Shown piece by piece: positions 37,416 through 50,321 of a stretch of DNA of 64,000 nucleotides; the first letter of the stretch is position 1; each line of letters begins with the position of its first letter. This DNA is from Torymus aiolomorphi. Its lineage: Eukaryota > Arthropoda > Insecta > Hymenoptera > Torymidae. A program made the translations under genes and the position numbers. The notes beneath the pieces are model-generated. The model worked only from the letters and a program-made list of their open reading frames with translations. It was not told the DNA's origin and did no database searches. The stretch covers positions 109,319,235 to 109,383,234 of the forward strand of contig CM070874.1 in NCBI GenBank assembly GCA_036365515.1. The letters run 5' to 3'.

Positions 37416-37888
37416 ATATATCTTACACATATATCTTAGCGACAGCTGCGAATTTAAGATTAAATTATTATTGAATGAACTTCTCTTAATAAATAATTTT
37501 GTTTTCATTCAATATTCATTTATTCTTTTGTTTTCTTATGCAACTTGGGTTTAGAATTCATTCTTAGAATATCATATAGTGGCGGAGAAGTTAACGTCTT
37601 TGAATAAACAATTTACTATTGTTTAGCTGATATAAGTCATAAAAGCTGTAAAATAACTTAGTATGGGGGGAGGGGGGAAAAAATTGAACGCTTTACGTAA
37701 TGCTGCTAGCTCGGTAAAACTTTAGCCTCCCGGTAAAGTCAAAAGTTAGCAGTCAGCAAAGTTAGGAGAACATAATGCACCTTCTGAACTTGAGGATTAT
37801 CCAAGATGAGATTTAAGTTTTAATAATACATGACATTCAACTAGTTAGAGTTAATGAAATTTCCAAAATGCTAAAACGAAAAGCATTT

Positions 37889-37890
<2 letters not shown>

Positions 37891-37938
<48 letters not shown>

Positions 37939-37943
37939 GTCTC
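37891..37943. repeat. (CT)n microsatellite
   Basis: About 20 CT units with a TCTT interruption near the 3' end. Confidence 0.95.
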
Positions 37944-39532
37944 TGTATCTCCTCCTCTCACTCTCCTCGCAGTTGGGCTACAACAAGTTTTGTTTGCTCA
38001 TGGCAAATCCCCCAACTTAGACAATTCGTCTTACTATAAATAAAATATTCCTCAAGCCATTCAAGTTATAAACAAAGCTATTAACTTTAACTGTACAACA
38101 TGACAACTTCTGCGCAGTCAATTATACGAATATCATCATGCAGCCTTGAATACTGTATTTTCAATGAATACATTTCCGTTGTTAACGACTTGCATACCCA
38201 TTAACTAAATTTCCCAACAACGCTAACTAACAACTTACACTTCTCCTAGCTCTAGAAAACCGTGAAGAGTTCTCACGCAACTCGGCAAACAAAAAGGCTA
38301 ATAACCTCTATTATCAAACTACCCTCCTAATCCCTTTTCCTAAACAGATCACCAACACCAAACCACCGACCCTTACTTTCCCCCCTCCCCCACCTAAACT
38401 TCTTTATTTTATCACCTCCGCGCTACTCTTATCCCAGACTAACAAACATATACACGCACCACACACATTCTCATCCATCCACCCACTCTGAAAAAAGACT
38501 CTAGACACCGCGCGCCGTCTATCTACCCGACCAGCGAGCATCTCGACTCTCCCCGGGAAGACACCTCGAGTGCCGATTCTTCATTCAAATAAACACGCGA
38601 GTAAGAAGATGAAGAAGAAGAAGATCTATCCAAGTAGAAGACTGCAGTAGTAGTAATAGTAGTAGTAGCAGTAGCAGTAACACAGAGCGAGCGTATAGCG
38701 GTATAGGACGTCGGCTCAGAGCCGGGCCCGGCTAAGTAGATAACCGCGTACGTGACCAATTCCGCGGTCGGCCGGCACGTGCAGGTGTTTGTCTTCGAAC
38801 TTACAATGTGGTCAGCGGCACTTTGCTTACGTGATTGCGCACCCTCGACGCCCCGGCAAAGTGTGCGGGGGTGTGGATGAGCGCCTGTATATGCGTGTAT
38901 GTGTGTATATGTGTATAAATGTCTGTGTTTGTACCTGGGTGTATCGAGCCAAGAGATAAGCCGCGTGTATATGCGCAGAGGAGAGTAGGAGGAGGTTGCT
39001 GCTGCTGCTGCCGCTGCGTGGACTATTTGAAAATTGTCCTCGAGATGGTTGCGTATTCTGCTGCTGGCCGTGGGTCTGTTAAGGGTCGTCTTTTTTGCGT
39101 AATAGCTGTGCGGGGAGAGAGAGATGGGGAAAGTAAGGGACAAGACGGCGTTGAGTGAGTTTCTGGACGGTTGCCTGAGATTCGGATGGCGAGGTTAATG
39201 ACTAGAGAGAGACTCGTGGAGGGAATTTATGGTTTAGATATAGATAATTGGTCTGTTTCGTTGGTAATGGTATATACAATATTACTATTGTATTGTAAAC
39301 GTACTGTTTTTTCATGCGATGGACAATATTGACACGGGGATAGCATCGATCTTCCAGCTGATGGAAACCCATCGTTTATGAAAAAAAAGAAGCATGCTGG
39401 GATACTACCGCGTGTACATCGACAAGATTGGTCCAGTGACAAGGCGAGATGACACAATATTGATGGACAGATTGAGCACCTTACTTTGAGTGTATAGAGG
39501 CGAAGACGATTGTTTAGTGCACCTCTCTCCCG

Positions 39533-40012
39533 ATGGATCGAGCCAATAAATTTATCAATCACGTGTCAGATCTGTCCCCAAACATTATTCAACATCCACG
39601 TGTACATATCTCTGTTTTATCATCTGGTTCGCATGGAAATTGCTCTAAATCCGCTCCATCCCGAATCCTCGCTAACATGTTCTCTCGCACCCAGTGTGCT
39701 TCGTGTCCCACCCTAATATCTCGTGTACAATGCAGGTCCCATTATCAAATTTATCAGAGGGACGAGGATGAGTCACATCGATATTTACGGGGAATCATAA
39801 ACAGGCTCGCGTCGCGTCACACAGGCGCGCTCCAGTTCGTCAAAAATACATTTTTCAATCGGGATCGTGTAGTGAGCCACCGAGGGACTCGACAGCATTA
39901 TATAGATCTGACTCGGGATGAATCAGCTGCGCGCGTGGAGACAAGAGACACTATTTCTATCCTTCTTCTTCGGCTTCCTCCTCGGAGCCACTCGAGTGTG
40001 CGGACTTTTTAA
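39533..40012 (+). other. 159-codon open frame, unrecognised
   Basis: This frame is unusual in the window because it is not built from microsatellite or CGCG repeats and has a normal amino-acid mixture, including four Cys, several His and charged residues in its middle. No domain was recognised, no good acceptor precedes it and no good donor follows. The preceding 300 bases contain two shorter open stretches broken by stops, which could be decayed coding sequence. It may equally be chance in a low-skew segment. Confidence 0.2.
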
Positions 40013-42702
40013 ATCGATATAAATTCACTCTTCCGCGCGCGCTTCGCTGCCGAGAGACTTCATGTCCCGCTGCACTAATTTCGACGTACAACAGAGCAAT
40101 GATTAATCTTCGTCCCGCGCTCACGAGGGTAAAAAGAGAGAGAGAAAGAGAGAGCGAGCGCGCTTGCTTTCGAGGTTTATTGATCATGTAATGCCGCGCG
40201 CGCTAGCGAGCGAGCGCTCCCTCCTTTCTTATATTCATTTTTCCCCTATTTATTTACTTACTCTATCTCTCTCCGTCCTTTTCTCCACTCACTCTCGCGC
40301 CCTACGCTGCCTGTGTCTCTGCGGACTTTGCTCTCTCTTTCTTTCTCTGTTGTATTTATTCTTCGCTCCCCCCTACCTCGCCGCTATCATTACCCGAGAG
40401 TTTATTTATTAACGCATGCGGAAAGCATGGCGCAATGAGTTTTTGCGCGCGTTCTATAGGCCCGATAAATCATTCGCGAACGGAATTTGATTCAATTTAA
40501 AAATATTAATTTATGGGGAGAGAGAAAGAGAGAGGCTCTGGTGGGAACTTCTTTTTTGTCACATGGTCTTGTGGTCGACCGGAGAGAAGCCATATGTCGC
40601 GGCCCCGAAAAAATGGACTGGCCGACTTTTTGCGGCCCTGCATCGCAGACCTTCAGGAATTTGCGTATGAATCGAGAGAGCGCAAGCGAGTGAGCGAGCG
40701 TGGAGTAGATAATTTATGTTGCGAGGTTCATAATATAAGTTAAGGGGGGAGCGAAAAAATGTTTTAGGAAGAGTAGTTATAAGGTGATTCGATTGTAATT
40801 GACTGAACGATTGTGCTTTAAATTTATGTGCTTGTGCAAAGTTTTGAAAAGGCTTGCGTGAGACGTGAAATATAGTTTTAGAACAATATTGGAGAATTCG
40901 TATCCAACTATAATAAGCAGCGACGCCAGCCGATTGAATAAAATATTGTCTCGTATATTAATAGAGAACCAGTGAAATTCTAAAATTGCCTCGCTACGAA
41001 GATCATTAATATATCTCTCTCTCTCGAAAAAAAAATAGCTAGTGGAAGAAACTCTCCTTTTAATTTCTAAACGCAATGTCTTTTATAAACAAACCAATAT
41101 AAATTTCACAGCGTGATATACCGAGCTTGGCAACTCCCAAAACATATATACAGCAACTATAAAATAAATCGCGCGAGTATATGATACGGAAGAATGCCCA
41201 TAAGTTAAAAGCCCGTAACAAAGTGCCGTTATTCCGCCCGTGCGTATATATATACATCCACGCGCGCGCGCACACATATACACACGCGTCCGCCCCTCTT
41301 CCCTCCACAAAAACAAAATTAGCGCGTAAGAATGCCGAAAACTTCTGTGCCGATTAATCTCGCCCTACGAACATGTATCCCATTCCTGCGTTCTCATCTC
41401 TCTCCTGGTGACAACAATGAGCGTGAGAAAGGATCCGCGTGCGAGCGCGTTTTTTGTGTCCCCGGATGCCGCCGCCGCGACGTTTCTTTTCTTGCGATTA
41501 ATTGCCGTTGATACAGGGCCTCTCTAATTAAGGCTCGCGGTTTTTGACGGCTAATGTACACGCACGCATGCGCCGAGTGAGCGCGCCCGCGGCGCTTTTT
41601 CGAGGGTCGATATGATAAGCCGATGGATGATGCGGCCTGCGCGTTCGAAGGGTATGTTTAGCCGCGCTTTGAGGTAATTGGGGGTAATGCACGCGTCACG
41701 AGCGCACATGTGTGTATGTGTGTGTATGTGTGTACGAGAGGTGAGATGAAGATTGGACGCGCGCGGGTTTGAATGTGCAATTTGTGGATTTTCCCTGCAT
41801 GCTGTTTTATTGCGCGAGACAATAGAGTTATTTAGAATGTTCGTGCGGTGGTCGTTATTGCGGTGAGCGCGTGTGTGGAGTCTCTGAGATTTTCATCGGT
41901 TTTCCTAATTTAATATTCTCCGATCTCGGGGCTCGTATTGTTGCGAAAGTTATTTTAATAAATTATATTAAGTATGAGTACTTATAAAAGTATTCATCGA
42001 TGGTACTATTATTATCCAATCCGATATCATTAAATTATGCAAAATTATTCTACAGATTAATCGTTAATTTTTAAAGCCTTAAATACCTTACCTCGTTTAT
42101 TTCCATTCAGATACAGTATGTAAAATAACCACGACTTTTTTCCTGTATCCTTTTTTCTCCAAATATTTTCTCTCCTCAATAAAGATTACATCTGATTCGA
42201 GGCTATTTTCTTTAATAAACTCAGTCATAAAGAATACCTCCATAATTTGCCATAACGCGGTTTCACATCTATATATCTATACAAAATGCCTTTAGAAAAA
42301 AAGCCTTATATAATTCGATTCATTTTCCCTTTCAAATTCCACACGCCACTCAGACAAAACATACCACCACCACCCCCCACCCAAATGCCTTTCATTATTA
42401 AAGCACCTTCCAAAAAAGAGAGAAAAGCAAAACGAACGAACCCAGCTCCAATCGACTGATCAAAGCCCTCATTTTCCCTCCCTAATTCCTCAAACACCTT
42501 GCTCCTTCGCGAGAGTCCAAAGAAAACACACCACGCGCCGTGTATATACATATAACACTTACAGCTAGCTCACGGAAATATCCGAAATTCGCAGGCTAAC
42601 GACTCGCGGCTCTTCCGTCCCGGGTATTTTAATTTCGTTTACCCGGCGTGAAAAATGGAAGGCGAAAAGGGTCCGCGCGCTCGGGAAAGGGAAAGTGATA
42701 GG

Positions 42703-42706
<4 letters not shown>

Positions 42707-42733
<27 letters not shown>
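42707..42733. repeat. (GA)n microsatellite
   Basis: About 13 GA units, 250 bases before a much longer GA array in the same island. Confidence 0.95.
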
Positions 42734-42979
42734 TTCGAAGGGGAGAGCTCGTCGCCGATCGATATCGCCTGCGCGCTCGCTTTTCCCGAGAGAGAGGGGG
42801 CGAGCGGGCGGGCGGAGGGAATTTTAGCGACGCGGCGCCGCCGACGACGACGGTCGTTGATTCCGGTGACGAGAGAGAGAGGGAGAGAGTGGGCGTAGGA
42901 TCGACGCGACGCCGCCAAGGAGGACGAGAGGAGAGAGCGAGCGCGAGCTGCCTTTGTGCGAAGGCGGCGAGAACGGGAG

Positions 42980-42981
<2 letters not shown>

Positions 42982-43076
<95 letters not shown>
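42982..43076. repeat. (GA)n microsatellite, 95 bp
   Basis: About 47 uninterrupted GA units on the G-rich side of the island. Confidence 0.97.
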
Positions 43077-43078
<2 letters not shown>

Positions 43079-44317
43079 TTTTCGGGGTGAGTTGGACTTT
43101 TTCGCGGTCGTGAGCGAGAGCGAGGGTTGACGTATACGGTTATGCAAAGTTTTCGATGCGGCGCGTGGGCGAGATGTTTATGGAATTTAAGGTAGGTTGA
43201 ATTTCTTTTTCATTTGTTGACGAACAAAAGGCTCTTTTTGTTTTAAGGGGCGATGTTGGGGGTTGAATGGTAAACGCATTTCATAAAAAGTTTAATTGGA
43301 GTAGCCATTATACTTTTCATAAATTATTGGGTTTGAACTGGAGGTTGTAAAATAGACAATTTAATTGGGAGCTCGACTTTATTTAAGTTCGAAACAGATT
43401 TTATTGTAAAATAATGAATAACATAATGAATATTTCTGAAAATAAAAAAATTATGCTTTCGAACGTTGTCGAACATTTATTTTTAAATATCGAAAAAAAA
43501 ATATTGTTATTTCTTTAATTGAATAATCCACTTATTTATCCTTTTATTCGCGGATTTATTAAAATACAATAAACTTTATAAGTTCATCGAAGTAAATAAC
43601 TTTTATTTAATCGTTTCATTAAATTTGTGAATTTAATACGTTTTATCACGAAAGATTTTCGCGAACTGAAATCCGTCACATTAAATTATATCAATATATA
43701 AAAAAAATTTTTATAAAATCCAAACGAAAATGAATTTTAAATGATTAAGTGTACGATGTCGGGCCATCTCAGGGCCACTACAGATTTCTATATCGTATTT
43801 TTCATTATTCTCTAAAATCTGTATTTTTCCATAGTTTGACAGTTCTTCCAGATACATTCGAAATAAATCAAAAATTGTATATGATTAAAATAATCAATAA
43901 AGCTTAAAAACTGATAAAGTAGCTAAAAGAGAAATACTCAAATTATGGTTACATGTACGCAGTTGGATGCTGACTCCGGTATCCCCTCAAATATTTCTCT
44001 TTCATTACATTTTTTGCGTAAAACGCAAATCTCACCTTTGAATCAAACGTAATAACCTTAATAAATACAGACCAAAACCTGCGCACCACATTATAACCGT
44101 TATAAAAGAGACGCCCTACAATCCCCGCTCGCCCTCTTCTCTCCCTCTCTCACAATTAGCGCGCTACTTTTCGTCCTAAAAGACCGCGGCGACATCCCCC
44201 ATCCACCCCGACATCGTTCTTCTTCTTTTTTTTTTTTCCTCGTCCTCCCCGATAAGACAGACGCAGACGGGGCTAGGGCCAGGGGCGATTCATCTAAAAG
44301 CAGAGCAAACAGGGAGC

Positions 44318-44341
44318 AGAGAGAGAGAGAGAGAGAGAGAG
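44318..44341. repeat. (GA)n microsatellite
   Basis: About 12 GA units. Further GA clusters follow at 44484-44502, 44621-44642 and 44816-44842. Confidence 0.95.
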
Positions 44342-45697
44342 AATGAGAGAAAAATTGGGCGCAGCCTTCAAAGCTGATCGACGACGCAAGATTCTTAAAT
44401 ACTCGCTGTCGCGACACGCCTCGCTCTCTGTATTTATTTTCCCCGGGCTACACGTGCGAATTCCGCATATCGGCGCGAGGCGAGAAGAGAGAGAGAGAGA
44501 GAGTAGGTACACTCGAAATAGTTTCCGCGATCGGACTTTTTAAAAGGAAAGTGAATAAATGAAGAGGAGACGCCTCCTGCATATTTAACCGGCGCGGCAC
44601 GAGCGCGAAGTTTTTTCTCTCCGAGAGAGAGGAGAGAGAGAGAGGGCGGAGAGAGGGCGGAGAGAAGAAACGTGCGGAGTTTTGGAGGTCGTACGTAAGC
44701 GCGTGTGCGCGAGAACGCGGGGCGGCGATGTTTAATTTAGAGCGAAAATTTCGCGAAAGGAAAAATTGGATCTCGCTAGGTTTTAAAATGTAAACAGCGA
44801 GTTTTGCGCGAGGAAGAGAGAGTGAGAGAGAGAGAGAGAGAGAAATTTGTAATTTAAAATTCAATAAAGGGAGAAGGTGGAGGGAAAAGTTTGAGGAATT
44901 TCTTCCTCAAAGTATTTCCGAACTTTTAAAAACGTTTTTAAATTTTTATATTTACATACATTTTTCTCTAGATTGCGCGCCACTGAAATATTAGAATTCT
45001 TGATTTTAAAAGTTGCCGGTGAAATTTCTAATGTCACTTTTGCATTAGGACTCGTTTGGATTAAAATTTTATCAAAGTTCATACGGCAAATGTACCTTTC
45101 TTCCTTCCTGATTAATTTATTTCATGCAAATTCTTTCATGAATGTTTAAACTTTTTCAAAGGCGCTTTTTCATACAGCTTTTAAAATTATGTAAAGATGA
45201 AACGATTCATTTTCCAAACGATTTCTTTCTCTGCCCTTTTTGAAAAACAGTCTTTTTAAACATAATTTTATCTTTACTAAATAGAGCGTTTCGTTAAAAG
45301 GATATAAAACAGATTTTTTCTTTTAAATTCCTTTTCAAGTCATAATGCATAAAAGAACTGCATTTATACTAGTGCTATTCTATGAATTCTTTAACGATCA
45401 ATTAATACTTCACCTCAATTATACAATCTTATAGATGTTTTCTTATAAAAAAAATTCAAAAGGTGAAGGTTAGACAAAGGCTCCAAATTACCTTCATTTT
45501 GACTGTCTTTCAAAGCAAACCTCGTCAATAATTTCACAGGTAATTTAAATTGTATACAAGCTCGATATTGTTTACAGAAATTCCCTCAACTTACACATAA
45601 CTACTAAATAACCAAAACACAATATCACTTTATTCCTAACAATGACACTTGCGACGTAAACGACGCACTCTCTTCTCCCAGTGGATCGATAAAAATC

Positions 45698-45699
<2 letters not shown>

Positions 45700-45784
<85 letters not shown>
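45700..45784. repeat. (CT)n microsatellite, 85 bp
   Basis: About 42 uninterrupted CT units on the C-rich left side of an island, opposite in polarity to GA arrays on right sides. Confidence 0.97.
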
Positions 45785-45788
<4 letters not shown>

Positions 45789-46618
45789 ACAGAGCATCAG
45801 CGTCGTCGTCGAAGGGTTAACGAAGCCGCCTCATTTATTCAGGAGGCGTCTTTCTCTCGCCCCCTTCCTCCGTGCCCCTTTTTCACTCTTTCTCTCTCTC
45901 CATCTCTCCACGTGTGCCTCCCGCCACGCGCGCGCGAGAGAGTCGTATATAATCCCCTACGCGCGCGCTCTCTCTCTCTCACTTCGCGGCGGCGTCGGAA
46001 TTTTACAGCGCGCTGAAAAGTTTATGCGGCCGCTTATTTTAGTTAAGCGCGTTATACCGCCGCGCTTTACGATCGACCTGTCGACGCTCGTAACCCGCCG
46101 CTGATGAGGACTCGAAGGGCGAAAATTAAAGATAGCCACGAGAGAGAAGGAGAGAGAGAGAGACAGAACGGTCTTTAAAGATGAAAAGGAGAGCTAGCTG
46201 CTGTGTACGAGGGAGAGAGAGAAAAAAAAGTATGAGAAGAGCGCGCGAGAAGAGTTCGCGAGCGGGGCTTTTTAATAGTTTATCGGGCTTTCGGGGGGGA
46301 AAGAGAGAAAGAGGCGATCGATAAGAGGTGGACGCGACGACTGGATAGGTGAGGGAGAGAGAGGGAGAGAGAGGTCGCGTGATATTGACATTGGTCCTGA
46401 AATATGAGTTGCGTAATGGCCGATCTTCGCGCGACCCTCGTGAGATATTCAAGAAGTTTTTGTCCTTAATTGAAGTCCCCGAGAATAAGTAAAGGTAACA
46501 ATTTTTATCTTTATCTTTAACGTTGCTATACAAAAAGCGCTCGTTGAAATAGAATTTATAAAAAGTCGATGAATTTATTATATAAACTCGATATTTATAT
46601 ATTTCGGTCGATAGTGTA

Positions 46619-46948
46619 TCCTCTCTTAAAAAAGTGATGGAGGAAATCTGTCATCACAATAAGACTGTTTTGATTGGTTGTTGCTGGCTCATTTGATTGG
46701 TCTACATAGAATAAGCGCCAAAATCGAGTATGTTTGAATTTTGAAGATTGGATTCTTGACTTTGAATATTTAAAACTGAATAGTATAAGAAAAATTTCAT
46801 GATTTTATTTATGAGACTTACGTTATTATCGTATAATTTAAACTATTTAAAACAAACTTTTAAAATGAAACTTGATCATGTTCATAACCTCAAAAACAAA
46901 ATAACAAAGAGATAAATGATACGCGCGAAGCGCGCTAAAAGTAGCTAG
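46619..46948 (+). mobile_element. Non-autonomous Helitron, copy 2 (330 bp)
   Basis: Same family and orientation as the copy at 4048-4378. It starts TCCTCTCTTAAAAAAG after A, carries the same internal landmarks (TGATTGGTTGTTGCT, AATAAGCGCCAAAAT), the same CGCGC-GAA-GCGCG hairpin, and ends AGCTAG before T. Differences from copy 1 are scattered substitutions plus small indels. Unrelated flanks on both sides confirm that these are two insertions rather than a segmental duplication. Confidence 0.85.
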
Positions 46949-47742
46949 TTTAATAAATGTTTTATTTTCCATTCTTTCTGTCTGGTCTCGTAATAGACTT
47001 TGTGTAGAATTTTAAATATGCCCCATTTTTATTTTCCGAAATAACTGGGAATTAATAAATAATAATAAAATCTTTTAAATACAATTTCAATAGACTGTAA
47101 AAATAAAAATTTTTTCGTAATTTAAAAATAAATATTTTTAAACGCAGCAGTTGAAAATTACAATATAATAGTTCCATAACCGCACACTTCAACCTTCTCA
47201 GAAATGATTGCACACTTTCCTCGCTCTCCAACTCGACCCCCATCCCCCACTGACTTTTCCAATGCAATTTTTCTCGCAGTCGAGCACCACGCGACACAAT
47301 TTGGCAATGAACCCTCGACGAAACAAAATGAGCGACGCAACCACCCTTCTCCCCCCTATTCAACCATAACACACATCTTCTGGGCCAAGTCTCTCTCTTG
47401 CTCTGTCTCTCTCTGTCTTTCTCTCCCACTTTATCGATCTCGAGGACGAGCAGTCGCGAGATATTGGAGGCGCGCGTTCGCGCGAATTCGACGAACAATT
47501 TACATAACCTAACTCAATTCGATTTCAATCTTCCGCTCAATACGCGCGTGCGCGCAAGCGAGAGAGAGAGACAGAGAGCGGGAGAGAGAGAGAGAAATAC
47601 GAGTGTCGCGCGAGGCGGAAAAGGAATAAAGGGTACGCGAGTGCACGCGCGCCAGAGAGAATTTCGCCTAGCGGTAGGGGGTAAGAGTTATTTCGGCGGG
47701 GCGGCAGTTGCGGAATTCCGTGGAGGAGTAGCAAGGGGGGTA

Positions 47743-47762
47743 GAGTGAGTGAGTGAGTGAGT
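47743..47762. repeat. (GAGT)n tetranucleotide
   Basis: Five GAGT units in a G-rich right ramp. Confidence 0.85.
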
Positions 47763-50294
47763 TCTCGGGGCAATCCTTGAGGACGTTTAATTAATCTGAT
47801 TTTATTTAAGGGGGGGGGGCCCGTGCGAGGTGCTGCTCGAGTGCGCGAGACGCGCTGTGTATAAGGGATCGATGAGTTTTGATGATGTGCGAGGGGTGTG
47901 GAGTGAAAAGTTTCAAAAATTCTTTGAGGTTTATGGTTTCAATTTTATTTTATAGTTGGGAAAATATAAAACCTCTAGAGAAATGCGAGTTAAACGGTCG
48001 ATTCAAATGATTTCTTACTTGGGAACGTGTTATAAGAGCGATGTTTCAACAATTAATGAATAATTCAAAACAGTTTAATTTGAATGAATAAAAATATTAC
48101 ACACGTGATTTATACATTCAGTAGGCTTTAGTACTCATTTACTTGCGCATTCACCCTGTATTAAATTTAATATACATGCCATGGAAATTAATATCTTAAT
48201 TAAAGTAATTAATAACTTAATTCTCATACATTCTTTTACATCCTATTATTACTATAATTTATTACAAGAATTAAATATTCATTAAATTTATAATAAAATA
48301 GATTAATAATGACGGTAATTCCAAATGCATGGAAATAATTTATTTTAATCGTGGATATGCCTCTTTTAATTTTCAATTTCAATTTTGCCTGCATAAAGTA
48401 ACTTTACAACTTTATGTATTACAGTTACTATTTATCAATATTATTATCATTTATTATTCATCAAATTGAATCAATTATTCAGTATAATATATTGAAACCC
48501 TATAATTTACTTTAATAATAAATCCTGATTAATCATCAACAAACAAATACATCCGCAATTCCAGCAAACAACTCAAAACATTTCTACCCCAAATTCTTTT
48601 AATTTTCCTCATCAACCTCTCAGCCGCAGTATGTCCCGACGAAACAATCCCGCGTAACCCCGTCTAATTTTAACCCCCTTCCCGTCATAAATTTTCATAA
48701 AACCCTCCGACCTGGCGCGCATGGAACCTCAGCTCTCTCTGCGACAGGCTCTTCAGAGCCGAAAGCTCTTCACAACGACCGACCGCAAATGCTTCCACCT
48801 GCTCGCGAAAACTCTACGCCCGCGCGCTCGCGCTCGCAAGTCGTAAAGACTCGGTTCTTTCGGTCGTTTACCGAGCGCGAATTCTCGACGCTAATATCGC
48901 GCCTCGTAAATTACCGGCCTGTCGTCGCGTGGCTTTGAAATATCGCGCGGCGGCCGCGAGAGAAAGCGAATCATATGGCGCGCGCGCGCGTCTTTCTCGG
49001 TTTTCCATTAGCTAAATCGAACGGGGGAAGGGAAAGTTCGATTGAGTAGGGGAAAAGAGAGAGGGGGAGGAAGGGGTTGAAAAATTGTAGGAAAGGGGGT
49101 GAAAGATTTGCTTTTTATTGGCGGAGTGGTTGCGGTGCTCGGTGGAAAGAGAAGAGAGCAAGAGTTTTCCCGCGAATTGCTGCCGATTGATCGCGACTGT
49201 TTTTCCGCTTGCGTATTGTGTGCGCTAGAGTGCCGGGCTTATGTATCGATTTTCTCTTATCTGTCTTTTCTTTTTTTTAGCATTTTGATGTTATTCTTGT
49301 GTTGTGCACCTTGTTTCTTGAAAGATTTTTGTTGTAGTTGTTGATTAAATTTATTAATCAATCGTATAGCTTATATCCTCTTAATAATATTTTAACAGTT
49401 ATATATATCGGTTAGGTACTACTTGCTCGAACAATGAGTCATTTCGAAATTGCACATTTAACAACTTCATTTTTACCTGGCATCAAGTTTCCCCCCTTCT
49501 CGAGGAGTATATCGAACGACTCTTTGACTTTGATGTTCGTCGGGTGAGTTTTAAAAATGTCAACGCCGGGAATGAAAAATTAACTTCGTATATTGTTCTT
49601 GTAACACGAGAAGCGTGCGAGAGAGAAATAGACGCAGTATTTTTAATGTTTGAGACGGATCGGGGAAAGTCTGTCCAGACACGATATAAATATTGTCCCC
49701 CTCGGTATCCTTTGTGTTTCTCTTTCATATTTTTTTACACTATTTGCCCAGTCGAACTCGTGACGTGATTTATTAATACCTGGCATAATATTTACTATTG
49801 TTTTTTAAACGTCGCTTGTAACTCTGAATTCTAAAACCAAGTCTCTTAAAACACTGTTGAAATAACAAATATGTATACACATACCTCAGTTATATTTCTG
49901 TACAAAAACACTTGGAATATTTTTACATTAACAAGTTTTCTCTCAAGATTTAATTACTGTTTTCTCACGGCCTTCGGATTCTCAGTCGTCGTCTCATCAG
50001 TTCCCAAAAACTAATCATGCCACCACAAGGGGGAAACAAAAAAATCTCACGTCTAACATAAAAAACATGTTAAAATAGAAATTGACATTTCCGACGAAAA
50101 GTTTTTGGGTTCGAGTAATTTAGACGTCTCGTCGCTTCTTCCCCTCCGCGTCTCCTCTCTCTTTCCGAAGGAAAAGCGAAAGATTAAAAATCCACGAAAT
50201 ACCGTCGCGGTATTTTTCAATTAGACGCCCGGGAGAAGCCGTCTCCCGCCCAGCGCTTGCGCTGCCAAACACCTTCCAAGCGTAAAACGTCAAC

Positions 50295-50321
50295 TCGACG
50301 ACGACGACGTCGACGTCGACG
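50295..50321. repeat. (CGA)n with GTCGAC palindromes
   Basis: A CGA/GAC run that turns into CGTCGACGTCGAC, so it is self-complementary in its second half. Confidence 0.85.

Larger units (their letters stand above)
36214..46618. other. Intronic islands and AT valleys, 36.2-46.6 kb
   Basis: No supported gene. G-poor left ramps occur at 36240-36560, 38220-38520, 41090-41400, 42130-42560 and 43970-44330. C-poor right ramps occur at 37140-37260, 38860-39230, 41600-41950, 43080-43390 and 44600-44900. Valleys lie at about 37230-37660, 40790-41060, 41950-42120, 43390-43960 and 44930-45480. The stretch 39233-40016 is compositionally balanced and has a 159-codon open frame without recognisable homology. 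Confidence 0.5.

Noticed and set aside
45525..45550. TTTCACAG joined to GTAATT as a ratchet point
   Set aside because: Poor pyrimidine tract and weak donor.
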